From: an uncultured Planctomycetia bacterium
GTDB taxonomy: Bacteria > Planctomycetota > Phycisphaerae > FEN-1346 > JAACEH01
Assembly (NCBI GenBank): GCA_903929765.1
Contig: CAIYVX010000105.1
Span: forward strand, 57,334 to 121,333
Length of the DNA stretch: 64,000 nt
Direction: 5' to 3'
How positions within the stretch are numbered: the stretch's first letter is position 1; every line of letters starts with the position of its first letter. Positions 1 through 10,561 of the stretch are shown in pieces. A program made the position numbers and the translations under genes. A model generated the notes under the pieces. That model ran no database searches. It worked only from the letters and a program-made list of their open reading frames with translations, and was not told where the DNA came from.

Positions 1-11
1 ATACTGACCGT

Positions 12-1073
12 ATGAAACCTATCGGCCTAGGACTCTGGGGACTCCAGCACCAGCATCCCCGCTGGTACTGGCCCCTGTTTGCAAACCTGCCGCAATTCCG
101 GCCCCTGTGCGTCTTCGACGGCGACCGCGACTTTGCCCGCGGCGAGGCGGAATTTTTCCGGCTCGACCTCGCGTCCGACCCGGCCACCCTGCTCGCCCGG
201 CCGGAAGTCGAAGCGGTCATGATTTTCCTGCCGCACCGGGAAATGCCGGCGGCCGTGGCCCAGGCCATCGCCGCTGGAAAACACGTCCTGGTCGAAAAAC
301 CGATGGGGGCGACGCTGGCCGACGTGCAACGCGTTTGCAGCGCCGGCGAGGGCGCGACCGGACTCAAGATCACCACCGGCTACTGCTGGCGTTTCGATCC
401 GATGGCCCGGCAAATCAAGGAGTGGATCGCGGCGGGACTGCTCGGCCGCATCACCCATTTCGAGGGCCGCATGACCGCCGGCGGACCCTGGCGCTATCTG
501 CGCGACCACGCCCCGTGGATGCTCGAGGCCGCCCAGGGCGGCGGACCGCTGTGGAACCTCGGCGTCCACTGGATCGACCTCTTCCATTGGTGGTCTGGGG
601 ATGAAGCGGTCGCGGTCCAGGCGACGTGCCGCTCTTATGGCGGCCAGCCGACCCGCACCATCGAAGACAGTGCCGACGTGATTCTCGAATACGCTTCCAA
701 GGCCGTGGCGATCCTGGACATCAGCTACACCGCCCCGCGCTCGTTCCCCCAGGCCCGCGACCTCTTCGTCTCGGTGCGCGGCACGCTCGGCTCGGTGCTC
801 TGGTACCCTTCCTGGGGCGGCGACGATCATGAAGTCCTTTTTGCTTCCGACCACGAAACGCTCGCCGGTAGCCCGGTGCAGCACATCAAAATGCCGACCG
901 CGAGAATTCCCGGATATTGCGGCCAGATGGGCCTGGATTACCTGGCCGATTGGGCCGAGGCCATTCGCCGCGACCGCCCGGTCGCCATTTCCGTGACCGA
1001 CGGCCTCCGCGCCGCCGTCATCGCCGACGCCGCGCTCCGCAGCGCTGCGGAGGGGCACAAAATTTCGCTGTAA
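12..1073 (+). CDS. Gfo/Idh/MocA-family oxidoreductase
   Basis: 353-aa ORF; GLGLWGLQHQH N-terminus, 'VLVEKPMG' motif and GVHWIDLFHWW, typical of the family. Confidence 0.9.
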   Translation: MKPIGLGLWGLQHQHPRWYWPLFANLPQFRPLCVFDGDRDFARGEAEFFRLDLASDPATLLARPEVEAVMIFLPHREMPAAVAQAIAAGKHVLVEKPMGATLADVQRVCSAGEGATGLKITTGYCWRFDPMARQIKEWIAAGLLGRITHFEGRMTAGGPWRYLRDHAPWMLEAAQGGGPLWNLGVHWIDLFHWWSGDEAVAVQATCRSYGGQPTRTIEDSADVILEYASKAVAILDISYTAPRSFPQARDLFVSVRGTLGSVLWYPSWGGDDHEVLFASDHETLAGSPVQHIKMPTARIPGYCGQMGLDYLADWAEAIRRDRPVAISVTDGLRAAVIADAALRSAAEGHKISL

Positions 1074-1097
1074 CTCGAAACCGGAAAGTTGTTGTCG

Positions 1098-1838
1098 TTA
1101 GTTTTTAATTTTTAATTTCTTTCCCGCCCCCGCATCCACCAGCCACACCAACTCCCCATCCGTCGGCTCGATCATCTGCGCCGGCAGGTTAGAAATATCT
1201 CTCGGCCTCTCCCGCACCCGCCGCAAAATATCCGCCTTGTCCCGCCCCGCCACCAGAAAGACCACCAGCGCCGCCGAGTTAATCGCTCCGGCCGTCAGCG
1301 TCACCCGCCACAAGTCCTCCTCGGCCAGGAAAACTTCCGCCGCCCAACGGCGCTCTTCCTTCAAAACGGCAGCCCCCGGAAAGAGCGACGCCGTGTGACC
1401 GTTGGCGCCCAGCCCCAGCAACACCAGGTCGAACCTCGGCCGCCCCTCGGGAAAATATTCTTTCAGGGTTTCTTCGTACCGCGCCGCCGCGGCCGCCGGA
1501 TCGCCGGCGCAGCGGATCGGATGCACCTGCCCCGCCACGACCGGCACATGGTCGAGCAGCGCTTCCCGGGCCATCCGCTCGTTGCTCCGCTCGTCGTTGG
1601 GCGGCACGCACCGCTCGTCGCCCCAGAAGACGTGGAAAGAGGGCCAGGGCACCCGGCTCCGCCACGGCTCCTCGGCCAGAATTTCATAAGTAGATCGCGG
1701 GGTCGCCCCGCCGGAGAGGGCCACGACGAATCGCCCGCGCGCCGCCACGGCCGTCCGCGCCGCCTCGGCGAAAAGTTCCGCGGCCGCCAGAGCCAGCGCC
1801 GCCCCATCCGCGTAAACCCGCACCGCGTCGGCGCTCAT
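1098..1838 (-). CDS. pgl: 6-phosphogluconolactonase
   Basis: MSADAVRVYADGAAL...FVVALSGGATPRSTYEIL...FWGDERCVP; ATG at 1838 overlaps the zwf stop; C-terminal KKLKIKN comes from an AT-rich repeat. Confidence 0.9.
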   Translation of the reverse strand: MSADAVRVYADGAALALAAAELFAEAARTAVAARGRFVVALSGGATPRSTYEILAEEPWRSRVPWPSFHVFWGDERCVPPNDERSNERMAREALLDHVPVVAGQVHPIRCAGDPAAAAARYEETLKEYFPEGRPRFDLVLLGLGANGHTASLFPGAAVLKEERRWAAEVFLAEEDLWRVTLTAGAINSAALVVFLVAGRDKADILRRVRERPRDISNLPAQMIEPTDGELVWLVDAGAGKKLKIKN

Positions 1839-3385
1839 TCCCCCGCCCCCTCCACGTGGCCCGTCTCGGCGTGGCCCGAGTCGTGCAACGTCGGGGCCAG
1901 CCAGCGCCGCCCGTCCTGCGCGATCAGCGCCCCGGCCACCTCCGGCCCCCACGTCCCCGCCTCGTACATCGGCAGGTCCACCGGCTCGCTCGACCGCCAG
2001 GCCTCCAGGATCGGCTCGATGATGCCCCAGGCCGTCTCGAGCTGATCGGCCCGCATGAACTGCGTCGCGTCGCCCAGCATCACGTCCAGCAGGAGCGTCT
2101 CGTAAGCCTCGGGGGCGGCCACGTGAAAAGAGTCTTTATAACTGAATCGCATATGTACCGGCTTCAGGCGCATGGCCTCACCCGGATGCTTGGCCTGGAA
2201 CCGCACCAGAATGCCCTCCTCCGGCTGAATGCGAATGACGATCCGGTTCGGCTCCCATTCCTCCAGCATCGACCGGGGAAACGACTGGTGCGGCACCGGC
2301 TCGAAGACGATGCTGATCTCCGAGGCCCGCGACGGCAGCCGCTTGCCCGTCCGCAGATAAAACGGCACGTCCTGCCACCGCCAGTTGTCTACAAACATCT
2401 TCACGGCGGCAAACGTCTCCGTCGTCGAGTCCTGGGCCACGCCCTTCTCCTGCCGGTAGCCCAGCACCGGCAGGCACGAAATCCCGCCCGGCCCGTACTG
2501 CCCGCGCACGGCCAGGGCATGCACCTGGTCCGGCGGAATCGGCCGCACCGCCCGCAGCACGTCCACCTTCTTGTTGCGAATCTCGTCGGCCTGGTAGGAG
2601 ACCGGCGGCTCCATCGCAATCAGGCAGAGCACCTGCATCAGGTGGTTCTGCACCATGTCGCGCAGGGCCCCGGCCCGCTCGTAATAACCGCCCCGGTGCT
2701 CCACGCCCACCGTCTCGGCCACCGTGATCTGGACGTGGTCGATGTAGCGGCGGTTCCAGATCGGCTCGAACAGGGAATTGGCGAAGCGGAAGGCCAGGAT
2801 GTTCTGCACCGTCTCCTTGCCCAGGTAATGGTCAATGCGATAGATCTGGTGCTCGTCGAAAACAGCGGTCAGCTTCCGGTCCAAAGCCCGGGCCGACTCC
2901 AGGTCGTGCCCGAACGGCTTCTCGACCACGATCCTGGCCCGCGTCCGCTCCCGCGCGAGCCGCGCCTTGCCCAGTTGCGCCGCCAAGTCCTCGATCAGCG
3001 CCGGCGGGGTCGCCTGATAAAATATCTGGTTCGCCTTCACACCCCAGGCCGCGTCCAGTTTCGCCAGCTTTTCGGCCACCGCCTTGAAGACCGCCGGCCC
3101 GTTGAAATCGCCGGAAAAGTAACTGATTTGCGAGGCAAACGCCGCCCAGGCCTTTTCCTCCACCCGGCCGCGCCGCGAAAACTGGTCCACGCCCTCCCGC
3201 AGCCGCGCCCGGAACTTTCCCACCGTCATCGGCTTGGCGTCCACGCCGATCACCGCAAACTTTTCCGCCAGCCACTTGTCCAGGTAGAGGTTGTAGAGCG
3301 CCGGCACCAGCTTCCGCCAGGTCAGGTCGCCCCCCGCTCCGAAAATCACGATCACCGCCGGGTCCGCTCGCCGATATGCTTTCAT
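1835..3385 (-). CDS. zwf: Glucose-6-phosphate 1-dehydrogenase
   Basis: 516 aa; VIFGAGGDLTWRKLVPALYNL, RIDHYLGKETVQNILAFRFAN, EKPFGHDL. Confidence 0.95.
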   Translation of the reverse strand: MKAYRRADPAVIVIFGAGGDLTWRKLVPALYNLYLDKWLAEKFAVIGVDAKPMTVGKFRARLREGVDQFSRRGRVEEKAWAAFASQISYFSGDFNGPAVFKAVAEKLAKLDAAWGVKANQIFYQATPPALIEDLAAQLGKARLARERTRARIVVEKPFGHDLESARALDRKLTAVFDEHQIYRIDHYLGKETVQNILAFRFANSLFEPIWNRRYIDHVQITVAETVGVEHRGGYYERAGALRDMVQNHLMQVLCLIAMEPPVSYQADEIRNKKVDVLRAVRPIPPDQVHALAVRGQYGPGGISCLPVLGYRQEKGVAQDSTTETFAAVKMFVDNWRWQDVPFYLRTGKRLPSRASEISIVFEPVPHQSFPRSMLEEWEPNRIVIRIQPEEGILVRFQAKHPGEAMRLKPVHMRFSYKDSFHVAAPEAYETLLLDVMLGDATQFMRADQLETAWGIIEPILEAWRSSEPVDLPMYEAGTWGPEVAGALIAQDGRRWLAPTLHDSGHAETGHVEGAGE

Positions 3386-3438
3386 GTCGTCTCCTTTTGC
3401 CTTCGCCCCCGCCGCACTTCATTATAACTCCGCCGCCG

Positions 3439-4923
3439 TCACCACCCGCCGCCCATCCACGCTCGCACCAACTCCGCCAGCGGTCCCGGCCAGACGCCGA
3501 TCAACACCACGGCTGCGCCCAGACCGGCCAGCACCACCCCCGTCGCTACGCCGATTCGCGGCAACTCTTTTTCCTCCGTCGCCCGCCGCTCAAACATCGC
3601 CCAGACGACGCGCAGATAATAGAACAAGCCAATCCCGCTGTTGGCCACCAGGATAATTACCAGCGCCCACAATCCCGCCCCGGCCCCCGCCGTCAGCAAA
3701 TAAAATTTCCCCACGAAACCCGCCGTCAGCGGTATCCCCGCCAGCGACAACATCGCCACCGTCATCAGCGCCGCCAGGGCCGGTCGCCGCCAGGCCAACC
3801 CGCGATAATCCTCCAGCGATTCCGCTTCTCCATTCGCCCCCGACAGCGCCGTCACCACGCCGAAGGCTGCCAACGTCGCCGCAAAATAGGTCACCAGGTA
3901 AAATCCCGCCGCTGTCGCCCCTGCCGCGCCGCTCACCAGCACCGCCACCAACAAATACCCCAGGTGCGAGATCGACGAATACGCCAGCAGCCGTTTCACG
4001 TTACGTTGCCGCAAGGCCAGCAGGTTTCCCGTAAACATCGACGCCACGGCGATGGCCGCGAGAATCCAGAAGACGGGGGCACTCGGACAAACACCCCCAC
4101 TATAATAAACCGCTCGATCTCCGAAATAATAACCCGCCCACGGCGACCCGCGCGCCATACGCAACACCAACGCCAGCACCGCTCCTTTCGACACCGTCGC
4201 CACCAGCGCCGTCACCGGCGCCGGTGCGCCCTGATAAACATCCGCCGTCCAAAGATGGAACGGCACGACCGCCAGCTTGAAGCCGATCCCGACAAACATC
4301 ATCACACAACCGACCATGGCCACAAGACCAAGAGGACCAGGGCCATATTGGCCGTATAGCCAGTCCACCCAAAAGAAAATCATCGACCCACGGTCGAAGT
4401 AGACCAGGCCCATCCCGAAAAATACAAACGCCGACGCCGTCCCGCCGAGCACCAAGTACTTCAAACTCGCCTCCACGCCCAGCCGGCCCCGCTCGTAAGC
4501 CACCAGGCCGTATAGCGACACGCTCAACACTTCCAGGCCCAGGAAGAACGTAGCGAAGTGTATGCTTATCGCCAGAACCATCCCCCCCAGCGCCGCCAGC
4601 AGCAGCAACACATAATATTCCTCCGCCCGCTCCCTGCGACGCGACAAATAACCATATGAGAGTATCCCCACCACCAGGTTCGCCGCCAGCACGAGGCCGA
4701 TGACGAACAAGGCCTGATTGTCCATGACCGCCAGGTGCCCCACATATCCTTTCTTCAGCCACAGATTCACCAATACCTCCGCCAGCGCCGCCGCCAGACC
4801 CGTGAGCGCAATCCCCGCCGTCGCCGCATGGCTGCGCCGCACGGCAATGGCCAGCATCGCCGCCACCGCCGCAGCGGCCACGATCACCAGTGGCAAGAGG
4901 ATGATTACGTCCTCGCCCGTCAC
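3439..4923 (-). CDS. nuoN: NADH-quinone oxidoreductase subunit N
   Basis: Polytopic proton-pumping subunit; GTG start overlaps the nuoM stop (GTGA); operon position. Confidence 0.93.
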   Translation of the reverse strand: MTGEDVIILLPLVIVAAAAVAAMLAIAVRRSHAATAGIALTGLAAALAEVLVNLWLKKGYVGHLAVMDNQALFVIGLVLAANLVVGILSYGYLSRRRERAEEYYVLLLLAALGGMVLAISIHFATFFLGLEVLSVSLYGLVAYERGRLGVEASLKYLVLGGTASAFVFFGMGLVYFDRGSMIFFWVDWLYGQYGPGPLGLVAMVGCVMMFVGIGFKLAVVPFHLWTADVYQGAPAPVTALVATVSKGAVLALVLRMARGSPWAGYYFGDRAVYYSGGVCPSAPVFWILAAIAVASMFTGNLLALRQRNVKRLLAYSSISHLGYLLVAVLVSGAAGATAAGFYLVTYFAATLAAFGVVTALSGANGEAESLEDYRGLAWRRPALAALMTVAMLSLAGIPLTAGFVGKFYLLTAGAGAGLWALVIILVANSGIGLFYYLRVVWAMFERRATEEKELPRIGVATGVVLAGLGAAVVLIGVWPGPLAELVRAWMGGGW

Positions 4924-6416
4924 CGCCCGCCCTCCGTGTTGCTGTCATGTAGGGCGGATGCGTTGTTTGCAGCCGCCGCAGTAAAATTCTGTTTTCCGTT
5001 GGCCGTTATCACCCCCGGATGAATTCCAATCCAGACCAGCGCCGCCACAAGCGCCGCCGCAATCGCTCCTTCCCGCCACGAGAGATCCTTCACCGGCCGC
5101 TCATCTTTCCGCGGCCCGTGGAAAATTACCCCCATCAATCGCACGGCATAAATCACCGACGCTATCATGCCCAGCGCCGCCAGAACCGCAAACACCGGAT
5201 GCTCCCGGTACGTGCCCAGCAACACCAGAAATTCTCCCGCGAAATTCGCGAGGCCCGGCAGCCCCATCGCTGCCAGCGCGAAAATCAGCGTCGCCGCGCC
5301 AGCGCGCGGCATCGCCGACCACAGCCCGCCCAGCGCCTCGATGTTCCGCGTCCCGAAGCGCCGCTCCAGCACGCCCGCCATGAAGAACAGTCCGGCGGCG
5401 CTCAGGGCGCTGGCCACCATGACGAGTACCGCGCCTTGTAACGCCGTCTGGTCGAACGCAAAAACCGCAAGCAGAATAAAGCCCATGTGACTGATGCTCG
5501 AATAGGCCGCCAGACGCTTCAAATCCCGCTGCGCGAACGCCATCGTTGCCCCGTACAGAATTCCGATCACTCCCAGCGTCATGGCCACCGGGGTAAAATC
5601 TCGCGCCGCCGCCGGAAAGAGCGGCACGACGAGCCGCAACATCCCGTACGCCCCGACCTTCACCGCCAGCCCCGCAATATCCACCCCGCCAGACGCCGGG
5701 GCCTGTTCATGCGCGTCCGGCAGCCAGACGTGCAGCGGCACGGCCGGCAGCTTCACCGCCAGCGCGACAAAGACCGCCAGCATCATCCAGAACGCCGCCG
5801 CCCCTGCGACCGGCGTGCCAAGAAGCTTCAGATAATCGAAGGTATATGACCCGACCGCCCGCTGATGGCTGATCGCCAGGGCGATGAAGGCCACGAGCAT
5901 CAGCACCGCGCTGGCCTGGCCGAAAATAAACATCTTGAGCGCCGCCGGACCGCGCCGCGGGCCGCCCCAGACCGCGATCAGGAAATAGAGCGGCACCAGG
6001 AGCGCCTCCCAGGCGACGTAAAACAAAACGAGGTCGAGCGAGAGCAGAATCGCCTGCGTCGCCGCCACCGCCCAGAGCAGATTGAAATGGAAAAATCCGA
6101 CCCGCTCCCCGATTCCGCGCCACGAAACGCCGACAGCCAAGAGTCCCAGAAATGCCGCCAGAACCACCAGCGGCGCGCTCGCCCCGTCCATCCCCAGATG
6201 CACACTGATGCCGAATTGCGGCAGCCAGGGACACTGGAATTCTGCGAACCAACCGCTCGCACCCGCTCCGCCCGACCACGCCGCCACGGCCAGCGCGAGA
6301 TCGAGCGCCATGGCCACGAGCGCCAGCGTCCGCGCCGCACCCGCCGACCGCCGTCCGGCGATCCACGCGGCCGCGCCGCCCAGGAGCGGCAAGAAAATGA
6401 TCCACCCTAATATCAT
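4920..6416 (-). CDS. nuoM: NADH-quinone oxidoreductase subunit M
   Basis: MILGWIIFLPLLGG...; antiporter-like subunit; C-terminal tail ITANGKQNFTAAAANNASALHDSNTEGGR lies in a dispersed repeat. Confidence 0.93.
   Translation of the reverse strand: MILGWIIFLPLLGGAAAWIAGRRSAGAARTLALVAMALDLALAVAAWSGGAGASGWFAEFQCPWLPQFGISVHLGMDGASAPLVVLAAFLGLLAVGVSWRGIGERVGFFHFNLLWAVAATQAILLSLDLVLFYVAWEALLVPLYFLIAVWGGPRRGPAALKMFIFGQASAVLMLVAFIALAISHQRAVGSYTFDYLKLLGTPVAGAAAFWMMLAVFVALAVKLPAVPLHVWLPDAHEQAPASGGVDIAGLAVKVGAYGMLRLVVPLFPAAARDFTPVAMTLGVIGILYGATMAFAQRDLKRLAAYSSISHMGFILLAVFAFDQTALQGAVLVMVASALSAAGLFFMAGVLERRFGTRNIEALGGLWSAMPRAGAATLIFALAAMGLPGLANFAGEFLVLLGTYREHPVFAVLAALGMIASVIYAVRLMGVIFHGPRKDERPVKDLSWREGAIAAALVAALVWIGIHPGVITANGKQNFTAAAANNASALHDSNTEGGR
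4944..5003. repeat. Dispersed repeat copy A: GTCATGTAGGGCGGATGCGTTGTTTGCAGCCGCCGCAGTAAAATTCTGTTTTCC (nuoM 3' end)
   Basis: Aligned by eye to 13363-13417. Confidence 0.85.
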
Positions 6417-8248
6417 CGCCACACCGCCACGGCTATCGCCGCAATCGCCCCGGCCGCAAGCGCGGCCGCATACCACCGCACCCGACCCGTCACCGTCCAG
6501 CTCATCCCCGCGTGGGCCAGGTCCAGCGTCCGGCCCAGCGTCCGGAACGGCCCGTCCAGCAACTCATCCCGACCCAATTGCGTCAGCCAAACATATGGCC
6601 GCACAAATATAAAGTTGTAAAGCCAATCAAATCCCCACCCGCCAATCCACCATCGCCCGAGCGCCGCCCCGGCCCGGCTCTGGGCCACCCGCGCCGCCAG
6701 GGCCGGCCGCCGCAAGTAGAAGTACCAGGCCAGCACAATTCCCGCCAGCGCCGCCGCAGTTCCGGCTAACCGCACCGGCAGCGTCGCCGCAATCTCCGTC
6801 CCGCCCAGTAACCATCGCGGATCAAGCCACCACCCGCTTACCGACAGCGCCGCCAGAATCACCAGCACCGTCGCCATCGCCCAACCCGGCTGCTGCGACG
6901 GTTCGCGTTTCGCCGTACCGAAGAAAACCAGAAACACCATCCGCCCCGTATAGAGCGCCGTCACGGCCGCCCCGACCGCTCCGGCCGCCCACAACCACCG
7001 CCCGCCCGCCGGCCCGGCCCACGCCGCCGCCAGAATTTCCTCTTTACTATAGAACCCCGCCGTCACCAGCGGCAGCGCCGCCAGCGACGCCGCCCCGGCC
7101 AGGAACGTCCAGAACACCAGCGGCAGCCGTTGCCGCAGGCCGCCCATCTTGAACAGGTCATGTTCCTCGCCCAGGGCCGCAATCACCGCCCCGGCCGCCA
7201 GAAAAAGGAGCGACTTGAAAACCGCGTGCGTCACAAAATGAAATATCGCCGCGCCCCACGCCCCCACGCCCAAGGCCACGAACATGTACCCGACCTGGCT
7301 CATCGTCGAGTAGGCCAGCACGCGTTTCAAGTCCCGCTGCACCAGCGCGCTCGTCCCGGCCAGGAGCAACGTCGCCGCGCCGATCACCGCCGTCACCGTC
7401 GCCGCCGCCGGGGCCAGGGCGAACAAACCGTGCATCCGCGACAGCAGGTAGACCCCCGCCGTGACCATCGTCGCCGCATGAATGAGCGCGCTCACCGGCG
7501 TCGGCCCGGCCATCGCGTCCGGCAGCCAGACCTGGAGCGGCAACTGGGCCGACTTGCCCACCGCTCCCGCCAATAGCAGCAGCGCCGCCAGAGTCGCAAC
7601 CGACGAACCCGTCGGCCAGCGCTCTGCCGCCCGGGCCAGCAGTCCGCCGATGTCGGAGGTGCCCATTTGCGTGAACAGAACCAGCAGCCCCACCAGCAGC
7701 GCCGCGTCGCCCACCCGCGTCACGATGAACGCTTTCTTCGCGGCCCGGGCGTTGGCCGGCTCACGATACCAGAACCCGATCAGCAGGTAACTGCACAGCC
7801 CCACGCCTTCCCAGCCCAGATAGAGGAGCAGCAAATCTCCCGCCAGGACCAGCACCAGCATCGACGCCACAAACAAATTCATATAACAGAAGAACCGGGC
7901 GTAGCCCTCATCCCCGGCCATCGACTCGGCCGAATAGAGCAGAATCAGGAACCCGACCAGCGTCACCACCGCCATCATCACCAGGGCCAGAGCGTCCAGG
8001 TGCAGCACGAACCGCGCCGCCAGGTCGCCCGCTGAAATCCACGTTCCCAGGTTCTGCTCGTAAACCCGCCCCGCCGCCGGCAGCGCGAAAAATCCGGCCG
8101 CCACCGCCCCCGCTGCCGCCAGGGCCACCCCCGCCGAACCCACGCCCACCGTCGCGACGGCCCGTCGCCCCAGGCGTGCTCTCGCCACGGCCAGGATCAG
8201 AAATCCCCCGAGCGGCGCCAGCGGAACGAGCCACAACAATTCCAGCAT
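6413..8248 (-). CDS. nuoL: NADH-quinone oxidoreductase subunit L
   Basis: 611 aa; WEGVGLCSYLLIGFWY, LPDAMAGPTPVSALIHAATMVTAGVYL. Confidence 0.96.
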   Translation of the reverse strand: MLELLWLVPLAPLGGFLILAVARARLGRRAVATVGVGSAGVALAAAGAVAAGFFALPAAGRVYEQNLGTWISAGDLAARFVLHLDALALVMMAVVTLVGFLILLYSAESMAGDEGYARFFCYMNLFVASMLVLVLAGDLLLLYLGWEGVGLCSYLLIGFWYREPANARAAKKAFIVTRVGDAALLVGLLVLFTQMGTSDIGGLLARAAERWPTGSSVATLAALLLLAGAVGKSAQLPLQVWLPDAMAGPTPVSALIHAATMVTAGVYLLSRMHGLFALAPAAATVTAVIGAATLLLAGTSALVQRDLKRVLAYSTMSQVGYMFVALGVGAWGAAIFHFVTHAVFKSLLFLAAGAVIAALGEEHDLFKMGGLRQRLPLVFWTFLAGAASLAALPLVTAGFYSKEEILAAAWAGPAGGRWLWAAGAVGAAVTALYTGRMVFLVFFGTAKREPSQQPGWAMATVLVILAALSVSGWWLDPRWLLGGTEIAATLPVRLAGTAAALAGIVLAWYFYLRRPALAARVAQSRAGAALGRWWIGGWGFDWLYNFIFVRPYVWLTQLGRDELLDGPFRTLGRTLDLAHAGMSWTVTGRVRWYAAALAAGAIAAIAVAVWR

Positions 8249-8250
8249 TC

Positions 8251-8559
8251 CTATCCTCGCATCTCCCGCGCCTCATCCACGTCGAGCGTCCGCCGCCTTC
8301 GGTAAATGAGCAGCACAATCGCCAGCCCCACGGCCACCTCGGCCGCCGCCGTCGCCAGAATGAACATGAACATCACCTGCCCGTCCGCCGCATGGTGCCG
8401 CGCCCCGGCCGTAATCATCGCCAGCGCCGCCGCGTTGAGCATAATCTCAATCGACATCAATACGAAGAGCATGTTCCGCCGGGCCAGCACGCCGCCCAAC
8501 CCCAGGGCGAACAGCACCGCCGCCACCACCAGACCGCTTTCCGGAGAAACCGAATTCAT
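8251..8559 (-). CDS. nuoK: NADH-quinone oxidoreductase subunit K
   Basis: 102 aa; [20 protein letters not shown]...[16 protein letters not shown]. Confidence 0.95.
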   Translation of the reverse strand: MNSVSPESGLVVAAVLFALGLGGVLARRNMLFVLMSIEIMLNAAALAMITAGARHHAADGQVMFMFILATAAAEVAVGLAIVLLIYRRRRTLDVDEAREMRG

Positions 8560-9077
8560 CGTTCACCCTCTTTTTCGTCCATCTGCTTTCGCCGCGCGAG
8601 ATGATACGCCGCCACCATTCCCGCCAGGAGCAGCATCGACGAGAGTTCTGCGCCCAGGGCATACGGACCGAACAGCGCCGCTCCGACTTCCTGCGGCCCG
8701 ACCACCACCGGCGTCCCGCCCGCCACGGCCGCAGCGCCGCTGGCCAGGACATAAATCAACTCGCCCAGCAGCACCGCCGCCAAGGCCGCCGGACCCAGCC
8801 ACATTCGCGGCCGCAACCACTGGCTCTCCTGTCGCTCGCCTTCGCGCCCCAGAGCCAGCACCATCACGGCGAAAACGAACAGCACCATGATCGCCCCGGC
8901 GTAAACAATCACCTCCAACGCCGCCGCCAGCGGCGCTCCCAGCGCGTAGAACATTCCCGCCACCGCTGCCAGCGACAGCACCAGGTAGAGGAGCGCATGG
9001 GCCGCATTGCGCCGCGTCACCACCAGCGCCGTCGCCAGCACGGCCACCGCCGCAGATACATAAAATAATCCCTGCAT
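8556..9077 (-). CDS. nuoJ: NADH-quinone oxidoreductase subunit J
   Basis: [36 protein letters not shown]...[19 protein letters not shown]; start inside the longer ORF 8556..9635. Confidence 0.93.
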   Translation of the reverse strand: MQGLFYVSAAVAVLATALVVTRRNAAHALLYLVLSLAAVAGMFYALGAPLAAALEVIVYAGAIMVLFVFAVMVLALGREGERQESQWLRPRMWLGPAALAAVLLGELIYVLASGAAAVAGGTPVVVGPQEVGAALFGPYALGAELSSMLLLAGMVAAYHLARRKQMDEKEGER

Positions 9078-9088
9078 CCTGTCCGTCC

Positions 9089-9610
9089 TTACGGCATCAA
9101 TCCCCGCAAATCCACCGGCGGCTCTTCGTTCTCCGCCTGGCCCGTATCCTTCCCGCCGATCTTCACGCCCGCCACACGATAAAAGTTGTACCCGTGGCAC
9201 TTGCCCGGCCCGGCGATCAGCAGATCCTCTTTTTCGTAGACCAGGTTCCGCCGGTCGTACTCGCTCATCTCGCAGTCCGGCGTCAGTTGAATCGCGTCGG
9301 TCGGACAGGCCTCTTCGCACAGGCCGCAAAAAATGCACCGCGAAAAGTTGATCCGGAAAAACTCCGGGAACCGCCGCCCACCGGCATCTTCGGTCGCTTG
9401 CAAGGCGATGCACCCCACCGGGCAGGCCACCGCGCACAGGTAACAGGCCACGCAGCGCTCGCCGCCGTCCGGGTCGCGCGTCAGGACGATCCGCCCGCGA
9501 CAGCGCGGGGCCAGGCGCGAACGCACTTCCGGATACTCCACCGTCGCCTTGCGCCGGAAGAGATGCCCGAGCACCGTCCAGACCGCTTTGAGTACGCTCC
9601 ACATAACCAT
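9089..9610 (-). CDS. nuoI: NADH-quinone oxidoreductase subunit I (2x 4Fe-4S)
   Basis: [16 protein letters not shown] and [16 protein letters not shown] motifs; ATG overlaps the nuoH stop. Confidence 0.94.
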   Translation of the reverse strand: MVMWSVLKAVWTVLGHLFRRKATVEYPEVRSRLAPRCRGRIVLTRDPDGGERCVACYLCAVACPVGCIALQATEDAGGRRFPEFFRINFSRCIFCGLCEEACPTDAIQLTPDCEMSEYDRRNLVYEKEDLLIAGPGKCHGYNFYRVAGVKIGGKDTGQAENEEPPVDLRGLMP

Positions 9611-10560
9611 CACTCCAGCGCCAGCAACACGCCACCCGTCACCAATAAATTCACAATGGCCAGCGGCAGACAGACCCGCCAGCCCAGCGCCGTGACCTGG
9701 TCGAAGCGCGGTCGCGGCAGGGCAGCGCGCAGCACGATGAACCCGCAGACCACCACAGCCGTCTTCGCCACGAACCAGGCCACCGGCGGCAGCCACGGAC
9801 CCAGCCACCCGCCCAGGTAGAACGTCGTCACCAGCGCCGCAATCAGCGTAATGCCCACATATTCACCGACGAAAAACATCGCAAACTTCATCCCCGAATA
9901 TTCCGAGTGGTACCCCGCCACCAGTTCGTTCTCCGCCTCCGGCAGATCGAACGGCAGCCGCCGCGTCTCGGCCAGAGCGGCCACCAGAAAAATCGCCAGC
10001 CCCGCCGCCTGCGGCACGCAAAACCAGACCCACCGCTGCGCCTCGACGATTTCCGTCAGGTTGAACGATCCCGCCATCAGCACCACGCCCCCGAGGGCGA
10101 GGCCCATGAACACCTCGTAGCTGACCATCTGCGACGCCGCCCGCAGCGACCCGAGCAACGAATATTTATTGTTCGACGACCAACCCGCCAGGGCCACGCC
10201 GTAAACTCCCAGCGAAGAGAGGGCCAGGAACGCCAGCAGGCCGACGTTCAGGTCCGCAATCGCCAACCCCGGACCCGCCGCCACCACCGCGAACGTCGCC
10301 AGCGTCCCGCCGAGCACCAGCATCGGCGCCAGCACGAACACCGCCCGGTCGGCCTGCGGCGGAATCCAATCTTCTTTCAACATAATTTTAACCATGTCCG
10401 CCAGCGGTTGCACCAGGCCCAGCGGACCCACCCGGTTCGGCCCCAGCCGGTCCTGCAACAGGGCCAGCCCGCGCCGCTCCACCCAGATCAATAGCGCCGC
10501 CGCCGACAGCACGCCGATCAGCGTGCCCAAAATCAGGACGATGGTTCCCGCCGGACTCAT
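9610..10560 (-). CDS. nuoH: NADH-quinone oxidoreductase subunit H
   Basis: [64 protein letters not shown]. Confidence 0.96.
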   Translation of the reverse strand: MSPAGTIVLILGTLIGVLSAAALLIWVERRGLALLQDRLGPNRVGPLGLVQPLADMVKIMLKEDWIPPQADRAVFVLAPMLVLGGTLATFAVVAAGPGLAIADLNVGLLAFLALSSLGVYGVALAGWSSNNKYSLLGSLRAASQMVSYEVFMGLALGGVVLMAGSFNLTEIVEAQRWVWFCVPQAAGLAIFLVAALAETRRLPFDLPEAENELVAGYHSEYSGMKFAMFFVGEYVGITLIAALVTTFYLGGWLGPWLPPVAWFVAKTAVVVCGFIVLRAALPRPRFDQVTALGWRVCLPLAIVNLLVTGGVLLALE

Positions 10561-10561
10561 C

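Noticed and set aside
1856-3427. 523-aa plus-strand ORF opposite zwf
   Set aside because: Arg/His/Pro-rich shadow ORF of a clearly coding gene in high-GC DNA.
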